Position numbers and translations under genes: made by a program. From an uncultured Blautia sp. (GTDB lineage: Bacteria > Bacillota > Clostridia > Lachnospirales > Lachnospiraceae): 16,632 nucleotides of DNA. Under the pieces are notes generated by a model. That model was not told the origin of the DNA and did no database searches. It worked only from the letters and a program-made list of their open reading frames with translations. Shown here piece by piece: positions 1-7,101 of the stretch. Each line of letters opens with the position of its first letter. The stretch's first letter is position 1. The stretch spans positions 1 through 16,632 of the forward strand of contig CAKRKL010000032.1 of the NCBI GenBank assembly GCA_934358405.1. The letters run 5' to 3'.

Positions 1-1977
1 CTTTGCGCAGTAGGTGGAACTATTAATGAAGATGACCATATGTTTGGTCTTACCTGTGCGAAGAAATACGGCGGTGTTTATGTTCCGCCTCATCAGGCTG
101 TTATCCATCAGTTTGCCCGTGAAATGCTCGCTGAGTGCGGTAAGATGATCCTTGGCTCAGACAGCCATACCCGTTATGGTGCACTGGGAACCATGGCTAT
201 GGGCGAGGGCGGACCGGAGCTTGTAAAGCAGCTTCTTTCCCAGACCTATGACATTAATATGCCAGGTGTTGTAGCCATTTATCTGAAAGGCACACCACGC
301 CCGGGTGTTGGACCGCAGGATGTTGCGCTTGCTATTATCGGCAAGGTTTTTGGAAATGGCTATGTGAAGAATAAAGTTATGGAGTTCGTAGGACCTGGTG
401 TTGCAAGCTTAAGCGCAGATTTCCGTATCGGCGTGGACGTTATGACTACAGAGACTACCTGTCTTTCCTCTATCTGGCAGACTGATGAGAAGATCCAGGA
501 ATTCTACGAGATCCACGGCAGAGCAGAGGGCTATAAGGAGCTGAAGCCAGGCAGTGTTGCATATTATGATGGCTGTGTGGAAATCGATCTCAGTGAGATC
601 AAGCCAATGATTGCAATGCCGTTCCATCCAAGCAATACATATACAATTGATGAACTGAATGCAAATCTGGACGATATTCTCGCAGATGTTGAGAAGAAGG
701 CACAGATCAGCCTGGACGGTAAGGTTCCGTTCACATTGAGAAATAAAGTAATAGACGGTAAGCTTTATGTAGATCAGGGAATCATCGCAGGATGCGCAGG
801 CGGCGGATTTGAGAATATCTGTGCAGCAGCTGATATTCTTCGCGGCACCAGCATCGGTGCAGATGCATTCACCTTAAGTGTTTATCCGGCAAGCACACCG
901 ATTTATATGGAATTGGCTAAAAACGGTGTTCTGGCAGATCTTCTTGAGACAGGTGCAGTTGTAAAAACTGCATTCTGCGGACCTTGCTTTGGCGCTGGTG
1001 ATACTCCTGCAAATAATGCATTCAGTATCCGTCACACTACAAGAAACTTCCCGAACCGTGAAGGCTCCAAAATCCAGAACGGTCAGATTTCTTCCGTTGC
1101 ACTTATGGATGCACGTTCCATTGCAGCCACTGCAGCGAACAAGGGCTTCTTGACCTCTGCAGAGAACTTCACAGGTGAGTACAGAGGACAGAAGTATTTC
1201 TTCGATAAGAATATTTATGCAAACCGCGTATTTGACAGCAAGGGTGTAGCGGATCCATCTGTTGAGATTCAGTTTGGACCGAACATCAAGGACTGGCCGA
1301 AAATGCCTGCACTTGCAGAGAATCTGGTGCTGAAGGTTGTATCCGAGATTCATGATCCGGTAACTACCACAGATGAGCTGATTCCTTCCGGTGAGACATC
1401 CTCCTATCGTTCCAATCCTCTGGGACTTGCTGAGTTCACTCTTTCCAGAAAAGACCCGGCTTATGTAGGACGTGCCAAAGAGGTTCAGAAAGCAGAGCAC
1501 GCTATAGAGAATGGAGAATGTCCTCTGGATGTACTTCCGGAATTGAAATCGGTTATGGAGATAGTACAGAAAGAATATCCTCAGGTAGGTAAAGGTAATC
1601 TGGGCATCGGAAGTACGATCTTTGCTGTGAAGCCAGGAGATGGTTCCGCCCGTGAGCAGGCTGCTTCCTGCCAGAAGGTGCTCGGCGGCTGGGCAAACAT
1701 TGCCAATGAGTACGCCACCAAGCGCTATCGCTCCAATCTGATCAACTGGGGCATGCTTCCATTCCTTATCCCGGCAGGTGATCTTCCGTTTGGAAACGGT
1801 GACTACCTGTTCTTCCCTGGAATCCGCAAGGCGGTTGAGGAAAAAGCGGAGAATATTACCGGATATGCAGTGAAAGCTGATAAGCTGGAGCCGTTTACAG
1901 TATCACTTGGAGAGCTGACTGATGATGAAAGAGAAATCATTCTGAAAGGCTGTCTGATTAATTACAACAGAAAATAA
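1..1977 (+). CDS. Aconitase-superfamily hydratase (5' end missing)
   Basis: The frame is open from base 1, so the gene starts upstream; the 658 residues seen probably lack about 100 N-terminal ones. Aconitase-family landmarks occur in order: DSHT (codons 160-171) from the substrate-binding region; a Cys in GCAGG (codon 793) where aconitase has its first [4Fe-4S] ligand in GSCTNS; CGPC (Cys codons 976 and 985), matching the second and third ligands; then [10 protein letters not shown], like the NRNF-GR motif. The C-terminal swivel domain has GSARE (1642-1656), matching the catalytic GSSRE loop. All three cluster cysteines are therefore kept. Overall it resembles the uncharacterised YbhJ-type hydratases more than citrate-cycle aconitase, AcnB or the LeuC/D split enzymes. 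Dehydration/hydration of a hydroxy-carboxylic acid in the cytoplasm is expected; the substrate is unknown. It seems to be the last gene of its unit, since a terminator follows. Confidence 0.85.
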   Translation, partial: LCAVGGTINEDDHMFGLTCAKKYGGVYVPPHQAVIHQFAREMLAECGKMILGSDSHTRYGALGTMAMGEGGPELVKQLLSQTYDINMPGVVAIYLKGTPRPGVGPQDVALAIIGKVFGNGYVKNKVMEFVGPGVASLSADFRIGVDVMTTETTCLSSIWQTDEKIQEFYEIHGRAEGYKELKPGSVAYYDGCVEIDLSEIKPMIAMPFHPSNTYTIDELNANLDDILADVEKKAQISLDGKVPFTLRNKVIDGKLYVDQGIIAGCAGGGFENICAAADILRGTSIGADAFTLSVYPASTPIYMELAKNGVLADLLETGAVVKTAFCGPCFGAGDTPANNAFSIRHTTRNFPNREGSKIQNGQISSVALMDARSIAATAANKGFLTSAENFTGEYRGQKYFFDKNIYANRVFDSKGVADPSVEIQFGPNIKDWPKMPALAENLVLKVVSEIHDPVTTTDELIPSGETSSYRSNPLGLAEFTLSRKDPAYVGRAKEVQKAEHAIENGECPLDVLPELKSVMEIVQKEYPQVGKGNLGIGSTIFAVKPGDGSAREQAASCQKVLGGWANIANEYATKRYRSNLINWGMLPFLIPAGDLPFGNGDYLFFPGIRKAVEEKAENITGYAVKADKLEPFTVSLGELTDDEREIILKGCLINYNRK

Positions 1978-2003
1978 AGGTTTAAATCTGTAAAGCTTCT
2001 ATG

Positions 2004-2046
2004 GGCAGCATCGTTATTATAGTGACGATGCTGCCTTTATGTTTTT
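2004..2046 (+). terminator. Intrinsic terminator after the hydratase
   Basis: A perfect 11-bp stem, GGCAGCATCGT (2004-2014) with ACGATGCTGCC (2025-2035), has a 10-nt AT-rich loop and is followed by TTTATGTTTTT. It lies 26 nt after the stop codon, so it ends the hydratase transcript and separates it from the noncoding region downstream. Confidence 0.9.
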
Positions 2047-2053
2047 GATACTC

Positions 2054-2087
2054 AGATTGTGACCCGGCTGCGCTGCTTCTGCAATCT
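2054..2087. repeat. Small GC-rich inverted repeat
   Basis: AGATTG (2054-2059) pairs with CAATCT (2082-2087) around a 22-nt GC-rich stretch containing GCTGCGCTGC, in otherwise very AT-rich DNA. It lies between the hydratase terminator and the next promoter. It could be a second weak hairpin or a remnant of a dispersed repeat. No function can be assigned from the sequence. Confidence 0.35.
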
Positions 2088-2188
2088 TTGAAATATTCAG
2101 AATAATTATGAAAATTAATACAAATAACAGATATAATAATAGAAAATAAAAACAAAGCAGAAATATAATAAAAAATAATTAAAAAGTG

Positions 2189-2217
2189 TTGACAAATAAG
2201 AGGAGAGGTGGTAATAT
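2189..2217 (+). promoter_or_regulatory. Consensus SigA promoter for the large noncoding RNA
   Basis: A perfect -35 box TTGACA (2189-2194) is separated by 17 nt from a near-perfect -10 box TAATAT (2212-2217), in an A/T-rich upstream context (2150-2188). The start site would be about 2224. No open reading frame with a ribosome binding site follows for over 900 nt, so this promoter most likely drives an untranslated RNA. Confidence 0.85.
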
Positions 2218-2223
2218 AAACTC

Positions 2224-3050
2224 ATCAAAAGAAAACAAGAGAAAAACAAACAAAGATCTAATTCAGAGATCTGAAAGTAAACAACATATACGAAGAAAGG
2301 AGCTTAGTGATTCCAATGGGAACATAGAAGTTTATCCATCAATATAAGAGTGACAGGAATCGCATTTCCTGCAAGAAGACCTGATACGAATAACGTGTAA
2401 ATGATTATTCTGATATCACTTGATTTATTTGATACAGAGAAACGTATCTAAGGTAATATAGAAGCGATTACTTATATTGAATATCTGTCCGACACTAATA
2501 CAAAGATTCAGAACCTGTGTAAAGAAACATTTTCTGAAGAATATAACCCTTATCACTGATAAGAACGATATTTTGAGATCCATATTGATACATTAGAATA
2601 TGAATCGAAGCTTTGCATTAGCAGAATATCATATCTGATATTCTAATCAGAAATACTAAAGGAACTTCCGCTCATACTTTTCTTTTATAAGAGAGCAAAT
2701 GAACCGATAAGTGGTTTTGGATTTAACTGATTAAGTTTGAAATTGTTTATATGAATGATTCAGAGCATGAGAAGTATATCCGGTATTTCTGGAAACAAAT
2801 TATAATCCGTGAAATTATAATTTAAATCTATCAAACTTCTAAATAAACCGAATGATAAAAATCATATCGTTTATGAGCAGGAAATAAGAGAAGATATTTT
2901 AAATACAAATCAACAACTAAATATAGAATAACTGAATATAGACCACGTTGACAATTAAATTTGAAAAACGAGGAAAAGACCATTGAATACTGAAGAATTT
3001 TAGGTCGGTCATCATTTGAAACGTAAGTGAAAGTGATGACCGACCTTTTT
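2224..3050 (+). ncRNA. Candidate large, ornate structured noncoding RNA (~825 nt)
   Basis: This stretch lies between a consensus promoter and a strong terminator, has stops in every + frame and no gene-like ORF. It has many paired segments. Closing helix: 2310-2319 with 2980-2988 (9 bp, one bulge), extended by 2304-2308 with 2989-2993. Domain 1: TCAATATAAG (2339-2348) with CTTATATTGA (2471-2480), enclosing hairpin 2354-2359/2366-2371, an arm 2383-2388/2443-2448 with inner helix 2408-2418/2430-2439, and 2454-2457/2467-2470. A row of hairpins follows: 2507-2513/2532-2538, 2540-2554/2558-2572 (symmetric internal loop), 2577-2586/2597-2606 and 2623-2631/2636-2644 (9 bp perfect). Domain 2: 2666-2676 with 2872-2883 (11 bp, one bulged A), enclosing 2702-2716, 2725-2737, 2797-2806/2814-2823 (10 bp perfect) and 2852-2865. 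Last comes 2910-2914/2947-2951. Size and architecture recall the ROOL and GOLLD classes, but I cannot align it to either. The alternative is a decayed gene. Confidence 0.7.
3002..3050 (+). terminator. Strong intrinsic terminator of the noncoding RNA
   Basis: A perfect 13-bp stem, AGGTCGGTCATCA (3002-3014) with TGATGACCGACCT (3034-3046), can extend by about 3 bp into the loop and is followed directly by a run of five T. It is much more GC-rich than the region before it. It begins 8 nt after the helix that joins the two ends of the noncoding RNA. Confidence 0.92.
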
Positions 3051-3072
3051 GCGTGAACAGCTTCAGAAGCTC

Positions 3073-3101
3073 TTGTAAATGCAGGTTTGGTTCGTTATAA
3101 T
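3073..3101 (+). promoter_or_regulatory. Promoter of the pseudouridine synthase gene
   Basis: TTGTAA (3073-3078), a 17-nt spacer, and a perfect TATAAT (3096-3101). The predicted start near 3108 gives a leader of about 45 nt to the ATG at 3152. Confidence 0.75.
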
Positions 3102-3151
3102 ATCCAGTACAGCGAAAATTAAGTAACCGCCAATTACGGAAAGGACAAACA

Positions 3152-3847
3152 ATGTTTGATATAAAAAAGTGCATCCTTTTTGAGGATAAAGATATTATCG
3201 TATGCCGCAAACCTGCCGGAATCGCAGTACAGAATGCCAGAATCGGGGCTATGGATATGGAAAGCAGCCTGAAAAATTATTTTGCCGCAGCTGGCGACGG
3301 AAGACAGCTTCCTTATCTGGCAGTGGTTCACAGACTGGATCAACCTGTAGAGGGTGTTCTGGTATTTGCAAAAAATCCACGCGCAGCAAAAGAACTAAAT
3401 GGGCAGATTGCTGCAGGAAAGATGGAAAAGATTTACCTGGCAGTAACCTTTGGCCAGCCTCACGAGCCTCAAATTCTGGAAGACTATCTGAGAAAAGATG
3501 GAAAAACGAACACCTCATCCGTAGTTTCCCCTGGCACACCTGGAGCTAAAAAAGCAAGGCTTTCTTATGAAGTGCTGGAGGAGATAACAGATAAGATCAG
3601 TGGAAAGAAAAAATGGCTGCTGCGAATTCATTTGGATACAGGCCGACATCATCAGATCCGGGTGCAGATGGCACATGCAGGAATGCCTCTGGCAGGAGAC
3701 CGCAAGTATGGTGCAGACAGCGGTATCGGCGCAGGGAATCTTGCATTATGCGCTGCAAGCCTGACAATTACTCATCCGGTGACAAAGAAAGTGATGAAAT
3801 TCCAGACAAAACCTTCATCCTTCGCATTTGAAGGCTTCAAAATATAA
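3152..3847 (+). CDS. RNA pseudouridine synthase, RluA family
   Basis: 231 residues; ATG at 3152, 6-7 nt after GGAAAGGA. It isomerises specific uridines in rRNA or tRNA to pseudouridine. The RluA-family catalytic motif HRLDQPVEGVLVFAK spans about residues 60-74, with the nucleophilic Asp at residue 63. A second family motif, GRHHQIRVQMAHAG, lies in the C-terminal half and is followed by G(D)RKYG. There is no N-terminal S4 RNA-binding domain, so this is a short, catalytic-domain-only member. QPVEG replaces the common xxTSG after HRLD; this is a variant loop, not loss of the catalytic residue. It is transcribed alone from its own promoter between the noncoding RNA and a lipoprotein gene. The target uridine cannot be told from the sequence. 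Confidence 0.88.
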   Translation: MFDIKKCILFEDKDIIVCRKPAGIAVQNARIGAMDMESSLKNYFAAAGDGRQLPYLAVVHRLDQPVEGVLVFAKNPRAAKELNGQIAAGKMEKIYLAVTFGQPHEPQILEDYLRKDGKTNTSSVVSPGTPGAKKARLSYEVLEEITDKISGKKKWLLRIHLDTGRHHQIRVQMAHAGMPLAGDRKYGADSGIGAGNLALCAASLTITHPVTKKVMKFQTKPSSFAFEGFKI

Positions 3848-3864
3848 AAAAATAGTGAAAACTA

Positions 3865-3892
3865 TGGACGGCAGACGGAAAATGTGTATAAT
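3865..3892 (+). promoter_or_regulatory. Probable promoter of the lipoprotein gene
   Basis: A perfect -10 TATAAT (3887-3892) is preceded by TGGACG (3865-3870, 4 of 6 matches to TTGACA) at a 16-nt spacing. No intrinsic terminator is visible between the preceding gene and this site, so read-through is also possible. Confidence 0.55.
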
Positions 3893-3984
3893 GTAAAGGC
3901 AAGATTAAAACAATGTAATTTTCTGAGTTTCAGGTTGCTTTTGTAAAAGGAATAAATGTTTCAAAGATATAAGGAGTGAACGAA

Positions 3985-5085
3985 ATGAGAAAAGTAGCAG
4001 TGATACCTGCTGTTCTTCTGACTGCATTATGCACTTTGACCGGATGTAAAAGAGAAGAAGTTGAGAAGATCATTGAACCGTTGGTTTCTGATGTACAGAC
4101 CGCAGAAACTACAGAGAAAGCACAGGAGGAAGAAGAACCGGCTATTCCCGAAATCGACACTTCTGTGGAGATTCAGGCAGGAGCACGCATTGCAGTAGTA
4201 AGCAAGAGTGTAAGTGGTTCCTTCTGGGGGCTTGTGAAACAGGGAATGGAGCAGGCTGTAGCAGATGTAAATGAAGCATATGGCTTTGGGAAAGATGAAC
4301 AGATCACCATGACCTTTGAAGGTGCCAGCAATGAAACAGATGTAGAGAGTCAGGTGAATACACTGGATGCGGTAATTGCAGAGAATCCCGATGTATTATG
4401 TATTTCTGCCAGTGATGTAAACTCACTTCAGGCACAGCTTGAAGCAGCTAAAGAAAATGGAATTCCGGTGGTTGCATTTGATTCCAATGTAAGTGACAGT
4501 AAGATGGTTCGCGCATTCAGGGGAACTGACAATACCCGTGTAGGCGAGATCGCGGCATACCGGCTGGCTGTAGCAATTGGTAAGATGGGCAAGGTTGCGA
4601 TATTCTCAGCACAGGAAAAGACGCAGAGCATTCAGGAACGTGTAGAGGGCTTTACCAGCTATATGGCAAATTATCCGGATATTGACGTAGTGGAAATTGT
4701 ATACCAGGATCAGGTAGATGATATGACTGCAGCTATGCAGGAGGTTCTGGAGAGAAATCCGCAGCTGGAGGGCGTCTTCTGTACAAATGCGAATATTTCG
4801 GAGCTGTACCTGGACATGCCAAAGGATGAGACAAAAGAACCGCTTATGATGGTCGGGGTGGATGCTACTGCTAAACAGCAGGAGGCGATCCGAAACAGCA
4901 AAGAAGTAGGCGTGGTTTCCCAGCAGCCATATGCTATGGGATATCAGACTATCTGGACCGCACTTCAGACAACCGCACCGAAGAAGAGTGTGGATATTGA
5001 GAAAAATCTGCGGATCGATCCCGCATGGATTGATGCATCGAATATTGATGATCCTGTGAATAGCGCATATCTGTATGCCAACTGA
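3985..5085 (+). CDS. Sugar-binding-type substrate-binding lipoprotein (orphan)
   Basis: 366 residues from the ATG at 3985, which sits 8 nt after AAGGAG (3971-3976). An in-frame GTG at 3976 overlaps that ribosome binding site and is rejected. The N terminus is a lipoprotein signal: MRK, a hydrophobic stretch, then lipobox LTGC with the lipidated Cys at residue 21. A Glu-rich linker (about residues 22-60) leads to a periplasmic-binding-protein fold of the RbsB/Peripla_BP_4 type. It starts at RIAVVSKS and includes NPDVLCISASDVNSL, GIPVVAFDSNV, GKVAIFS, LEGVFCTN and the C-terminal VSQQPYAMGYQ. Such proteins capture a sugar or a small signal molecule outside the membrane. No ABC permease or ATPase gene adjoins it, and a terminator follows, so it must work with a transporter or sensor encoded elsewhere. 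Ligand unknown. Confidence 0.85.
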   Translation: MRKVAVIPAVLLTALCTLTGCKREEVEKIIEPLVSDVQTAETTEKAQEEEEPAIPEIDTSVEIQAGARIAVVSKSVSGSFWGLVKQGMEQAVADVNEAYGFGKDEQITMTFEGASNETDVESQVNTLDAVIAENPDVLCISASDVNSLQAQLEAAKENGIPVVAFDSNVSDSKMVRAFRGTDNTRVGEIAAYRLAVAIGKMGKVAIFSAQEKTQSIQERVEGFTSYMANYPDIDVVEIVYQDQVDDMTAAMQEVLERNPQLEGVFCTNANISELYLDMPKDETKEPLMMVGVDATAKQQEAIRNSKEVGVVSQQPYAMGYQTIWTALQTTAPKKSVDIEKNLRIDPAWIDASNIDDPVNSAYLYAN

Positions 5086-5138
5086 TAACAGAAATAAATG
5101 TTAATTGATTTACATAAAAAATAGATTTACCAAAGAAG

Positions 5139-5199
5139 AACTGCTTTGTACAGCATGATTTTACCAGAGAGTGGGAATGCTGTTACAGGGCAGTTTTTT
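5139..5199 (+). terminator. Intrinsic terminator after the lipoprotein gene
   Basis: A two-part stem: AACTGC (5139-5144) with GCAGTT (5190-5195), then ACAGCAT (5150-5156) with ATGCTGT (5177-5183), followed by six T (5194-5199). A second small hairpin, GCGTA-aaagg-TACGC, follows at 5199-5213. Confidence 0.8.
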
Positions 5200-5221
5200 G
5201 CGTAAAAGGTACGCAAACATT

Positions 5222-5263
5222 ATTTTAGACAAAATAACAGGCACTGTCTGAATTTTGGACAAA
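5222..5263. repeat. Direct repeat upstream of the atp promoters
   Basis: ATTTTAGACAAA (5222-5233) recurs as ATTTTGGACAAA (5252-5263), one mismatch, 30 bp apart (close to three helical turns). AGACA and TGTCT also form an inverted repeat between the copies. The position, 17 bp before the -35 box of the first atp promoter, suits a regulator binding site, but no known operator is recognised. The rest of the 5086-5454 gap holds the terminator, two promoters and an inverted repeat TGTGAAT (5327-5333)/ATTCACA (5378-5384). Confidence 0.4.
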
Positions 5264-5279
5264 GTGTAACTATTGTAAA

Positions 5280-5308
5280 GTGACAAAAAAAGATTGATTT
5301 GCTAGTAT
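5280..5308 (+). promoter_or_regulatory. Distal promoter of the atp operon (extended -10)
   Basis: GTGACA (5280-5285), a 17-nt spacer, and TAGTAT (5303-5308) with an extended -10 TGC directly before it (5300-5302). It would give a leader of about 140 nt before atpZ. Confidence 0.55.
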
Positions 5309-5390
5309 ATAGAACGTATTCGAAAATGTGAATAAATTGACGATATAACAAAAAATGAAAGGCGTTTTTTAAACAACATTCACAAAAAAG

Positions 5391-5419
5391 TTGCTATTTA
5401 AATGGATTTGTGCTAAAAT
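5391..5419 (+). promoter_or_regulatory. Proximal promoter of the atp operon (extended -10)
   Basis: TTGCTA (5391-5396), a 17-nt spacer, and TAAAAT (5414-5419) preceded by an extended -10 TGC (5411-5413). The start would be near 5426, about 30 nt before the atpZ ATG, with AGGGGG at 5444-5449 as its ribosome binding site. Confidence 0.75.
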
Positions 5420-5454
5420 CTGTCTATAAAATGAGTTAAAAAAAGGGGGTTTTT

Positions 5455-5718
5455 ATGAAAAAGTGGGGAGATGTAATCAAGAATCTGACATTGCTTAGTC
5501 AGTTTGGACTGACCTTTATCACTCCACTGCTTCTGTGTCTTTTGCTTTGTTGGTGGCTGAATGCCTATCAGGGAATTGGAGAATGGGTATTCATTCCCGG
5601 CTTTTTTTTCGGGCTTGGAGGATCCTTTATGGTAGCATATAAGCTTTATCTTTCTGTAACCAGCCATCATAAAAAAGAGAAAAAGAAGAATAAAGTTTCA
5701 TTTAACCGACATCATTAG
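5455..5718 (+). CDS. atpZ: AtpZ/AtpI-family small membrane protein
   Basis: 87 residues, first gene of the ATP synthase operon; the ribosome binding site AGGGGG lies 5 nt before the ATG. Two predicted membrane segments lie at about residues 17-36 and 44-66, followed by a Lys-rich cytoplasmic tail (HHKKEKKKNK). This two-helix hairpin with a basic tail, ahead of an AtpI-like gene, is the usual form of AtpZ in Firmicutes. AtpZ and AtpI are linked to assembly of the c ring and possibly to Mg2+ handling; that is family knowledge and nothing here tests it. The next gene starts 13 nt downstream, so they are cotranscribed. Confidence 0.75.
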   Translation: MKKWGDVIKNLTLLSQFGLTFITPLLLCLLLCWWLNAYQGIGEWVFIPGFFFGLGGSFMVAYKLYLSVTSHHKKEKKKNKVSFNRHH

Positions 5719-5731
5719 AAGGGAGGCTTAT

Positions 5732-6157
5732 ATGAGTAATATATTTGCAAATGTGCAGCCGGCAGTGAAGAAAGAGACCAAGAAGATTGCTGTTGGTACA
5801 TTTATTGGTGTGGCTTTGATGTGGGTTGTATTTGGAATCGGGCATATGATCGTGCCCCAGAAGATTCCTTTTGATTATACAGTACTTCTTGCAGGTTTGA
5901 TCGGTGGCGTGGTAGCAGTGCTGAATTTTTTTCTGATGGGGCTGACTGTGCAGAAGGTGGTTTCCATGGAGGATGATAAGCAGGCTGCCATGAAGATGAA
6001 GACAAGCTACAGCCAGAGGATGATGTTTCAGCTCCTTTGGGGGATCCTGGCAATTGCAGCACCATGCTTTCAGTTTGTAGCCGGACTTCTTCCACTGCTT
6101 TTTCCCAATATTGTAATTAAAGCTGTTGGAATTTTCGGGGCAAAGCAGACTGCGTAA
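5732..6157 (+). CDS. atpI: ATP synthase subunit I-like membrane protein
   Basis: 141 residues, ATG preceded by GAAGGGAGG. Four hydrophobic segments are visible, at about residues 20-41, 48-70, 96-115 and 118-137, with a charged loop (MEDDKQAAMKMK) between the second and third. The position between atpZ and atpB and the four-helix topology match the AtpI-like proteins of clostridial ATP synthase operons; sequence similarity in this family is low, so the name rests partly on context. AtpI is thought to help c-ring assembly, notably in sodium-type enzymes such as that of Acetobacterium. A 154-nt gap with hairpins separates it from atpB. Confidence 0.7.
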   Translation: MSNIFANVQPAVKKETKKIAVGTFIGVALMWVVFGIGHMIVPQKIPFDYTVLLAGLIGGVVAVLNFFLMGLTVQKVVSMEDDKQAAMKMKTSYSQRMMFQLLWGILAIAAPCFQFVAGLLPLLFPNIVIKAVGIFGAKQTA

Positions 6158-6199
6158 CATTATAGCCGGTAATAATTTAACCGAATCAAGCAAGCAGCG

Positions 6200-6265
6200 A
6201 AGCGGACCTGGAATATCCGCTTGACTCACAGTAAAAAGTTACTTACCGCTTATAAAAGCGGGAGT
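6200..6265 (+). other. Two intercistronic hairpins between atpI and atpB
   Basis: Hairpin 1: AAGCGGA (6200-6206) with TCCGCTT (6216-6222). Hairpin 2: CCGCTT (6246-6251) with AAGCGG (6256-6261), extended by ACTT (6241-6244) with GAGT-side bases 6262-6265 around one bulged A, and followed by ATTTT. The AAGCGG/CCGCTT modules are related, so alternative pairing between the two hairpins is possible. The second looks like a weak terminator or processing site. A good Shine-Dalgarno, AGGAGGTGA, follows at 6297-6305. Confidence 0.6.
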
Positions 6266-6311
6266 ATTTTCGATGGAGACAAATTTTATAATGGACAGGA
6301 GGTGAGAGTAC

Positions 6312-7070
6312 ATGGACATAGAAATAACCGGTGGCAGGATATTCTATACGGTTCCCTTTGATATTCCAATCCTGGGGAAATTTCAGATCACGGAAACACT
6401 GGTAGTAAGCTGGCTGGTGATGCTTTTGATCACAGGTCTTTGTATCTGGCTGACTCATGATCTTAAAGTAGAGAAGATATCCAAAAGGCAGGCTGTTGCT
6501 GAGCTTTTGGTGGAGACAGCCAATAAGTTTGTTATAGGAAATATGGGTGAGAAATTCAGCTATATGATTCCGTTTGTGGCAGCATTGTTTGCCACAAGTG
6601 TAGTATCTAACCTGATCAGCCTGATCGGGCTTAGAAGTCCTACAGCAGATCTTTCCACAGAAGCTGCGTGGGCAGTTGTAGTATTTATTATGATTACTGC
6701 GCAGAAAATCAAGACAAATGGTTTTGGAGGATATCTGAAAGGCTTTACCACTCCGATCAAGATTATGACACCGTTTAATGTTCTTTCCGAACTTGCAACG
6801 CCTATAAGTATGGCATGCCGACATTTCGGAAATATCCTTTCCGGTGTGGTTATCAGTGGTCTGATTTACGCAGCATTGGCGCTGGCAAGCTCCAAGCTGT
6901 TTGGGCTGCTCCCTGGAATTGTGGGCAGCGTGTTGTCGAAGATTCCATTTCTGGACGTTGGAATTCCGGCAATTCTGTCTGTTTATTTTGACTGGTTTTC
7001 CGGAATCATGCAGGCATTTATTTTCTGTATGCTGACAGTTATGTATATTGCAAATGCAGCAGAAGAATAA
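6312..7070 (+). CDS. atpB: F-type ATP synthase subunit a
   Basis: 252 residues; AGGAGGTGA (6297-6305) lies 6 nt before the ATG. Subunit a forms the ion half-channels beside the c ring in the membrane. The essential arginine is in the motif CRHFGNILSG (Arg170), equivalent to Arg210 of E. coli in RLFGN. Hydrophobic segments lie at about residues 28-48, 84-105, 118-134, 172-200 and 212-250. The conserved C-terminal part ends with MYIANAAEE. At 252 residues it is a typical length for a Firmicute subunit a. It lies between the accessory genes and atpE, as in most bacterial atp operons. Confidence 0.93.
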   Translation: MDIEITGGRIFYTVPFDIPILGKFQITETLVVSWLVMLLITGLCIWLTHDLKVEKISKRQAVAELLVETANKFVIGNMGEKFSYMIPFVAALFATSVVSNLISLIGLRSPTADLSTEAAWAVVVFIMITAQKIKTNGFGGYLKGFTTPIKIMTPFNVLSELATPISMACRHFGNILSGVVISGLIYAALALASSKLFGLLPGIVGSVLSKIPFLDVGIPAILSVYFDWFSGIMQAFIFCMLTVMYIANAAEE

Positions 7071-7101
7071 TACGAGGAAGCTTATCAAAATTAAACAGGT
7101 A

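Noticed and set aside
874..1500. A 208-codon open frame on the - strand inside the hydratase gene.
   Set aside because: It lies opposite a gene with clear aconitase motifs, has no ribosome binding site and shows no recognisable domain.
2296..2324. AAAGGAG followed by GTG (2307) or ATG (2316) as a small ORF in the noncoding RNA.
   Set aside because: The frame ends at TAG after six codons, and these bases form part of the end-closing helix.
2948..2976. TTGACA at 2948-2953 as a second promoter.
   Set aside because: No acceptable -10 box lies 16-18 nt downstream (AGGAAA at the right place).
2224..3000. Reading the AT-rich region as a decayed protein gene.
   Set aside because: Some stretches read like protein (for example about 35 codons ending near 2556), but stop frequency in all frames is about what AT-rich random sequence gives. 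The nested long-range helices and the matched promoter and terminator favour an RNA gene. It remains the main alternative.
6265..6292. TATAAT at 6287-6292 as an internal promoter for atpB.
   Set aside because: No convincing -35 box at the right distance (TATTTT at best); kept only as a possibility within the atpI-atpB gap.
6243..7088. A 281-codon open frame on the - strand across atpB.
   Set aside because: Cys/His/Asn-rich translation typical of an antisense shadow; atpB on the + strand is certain.
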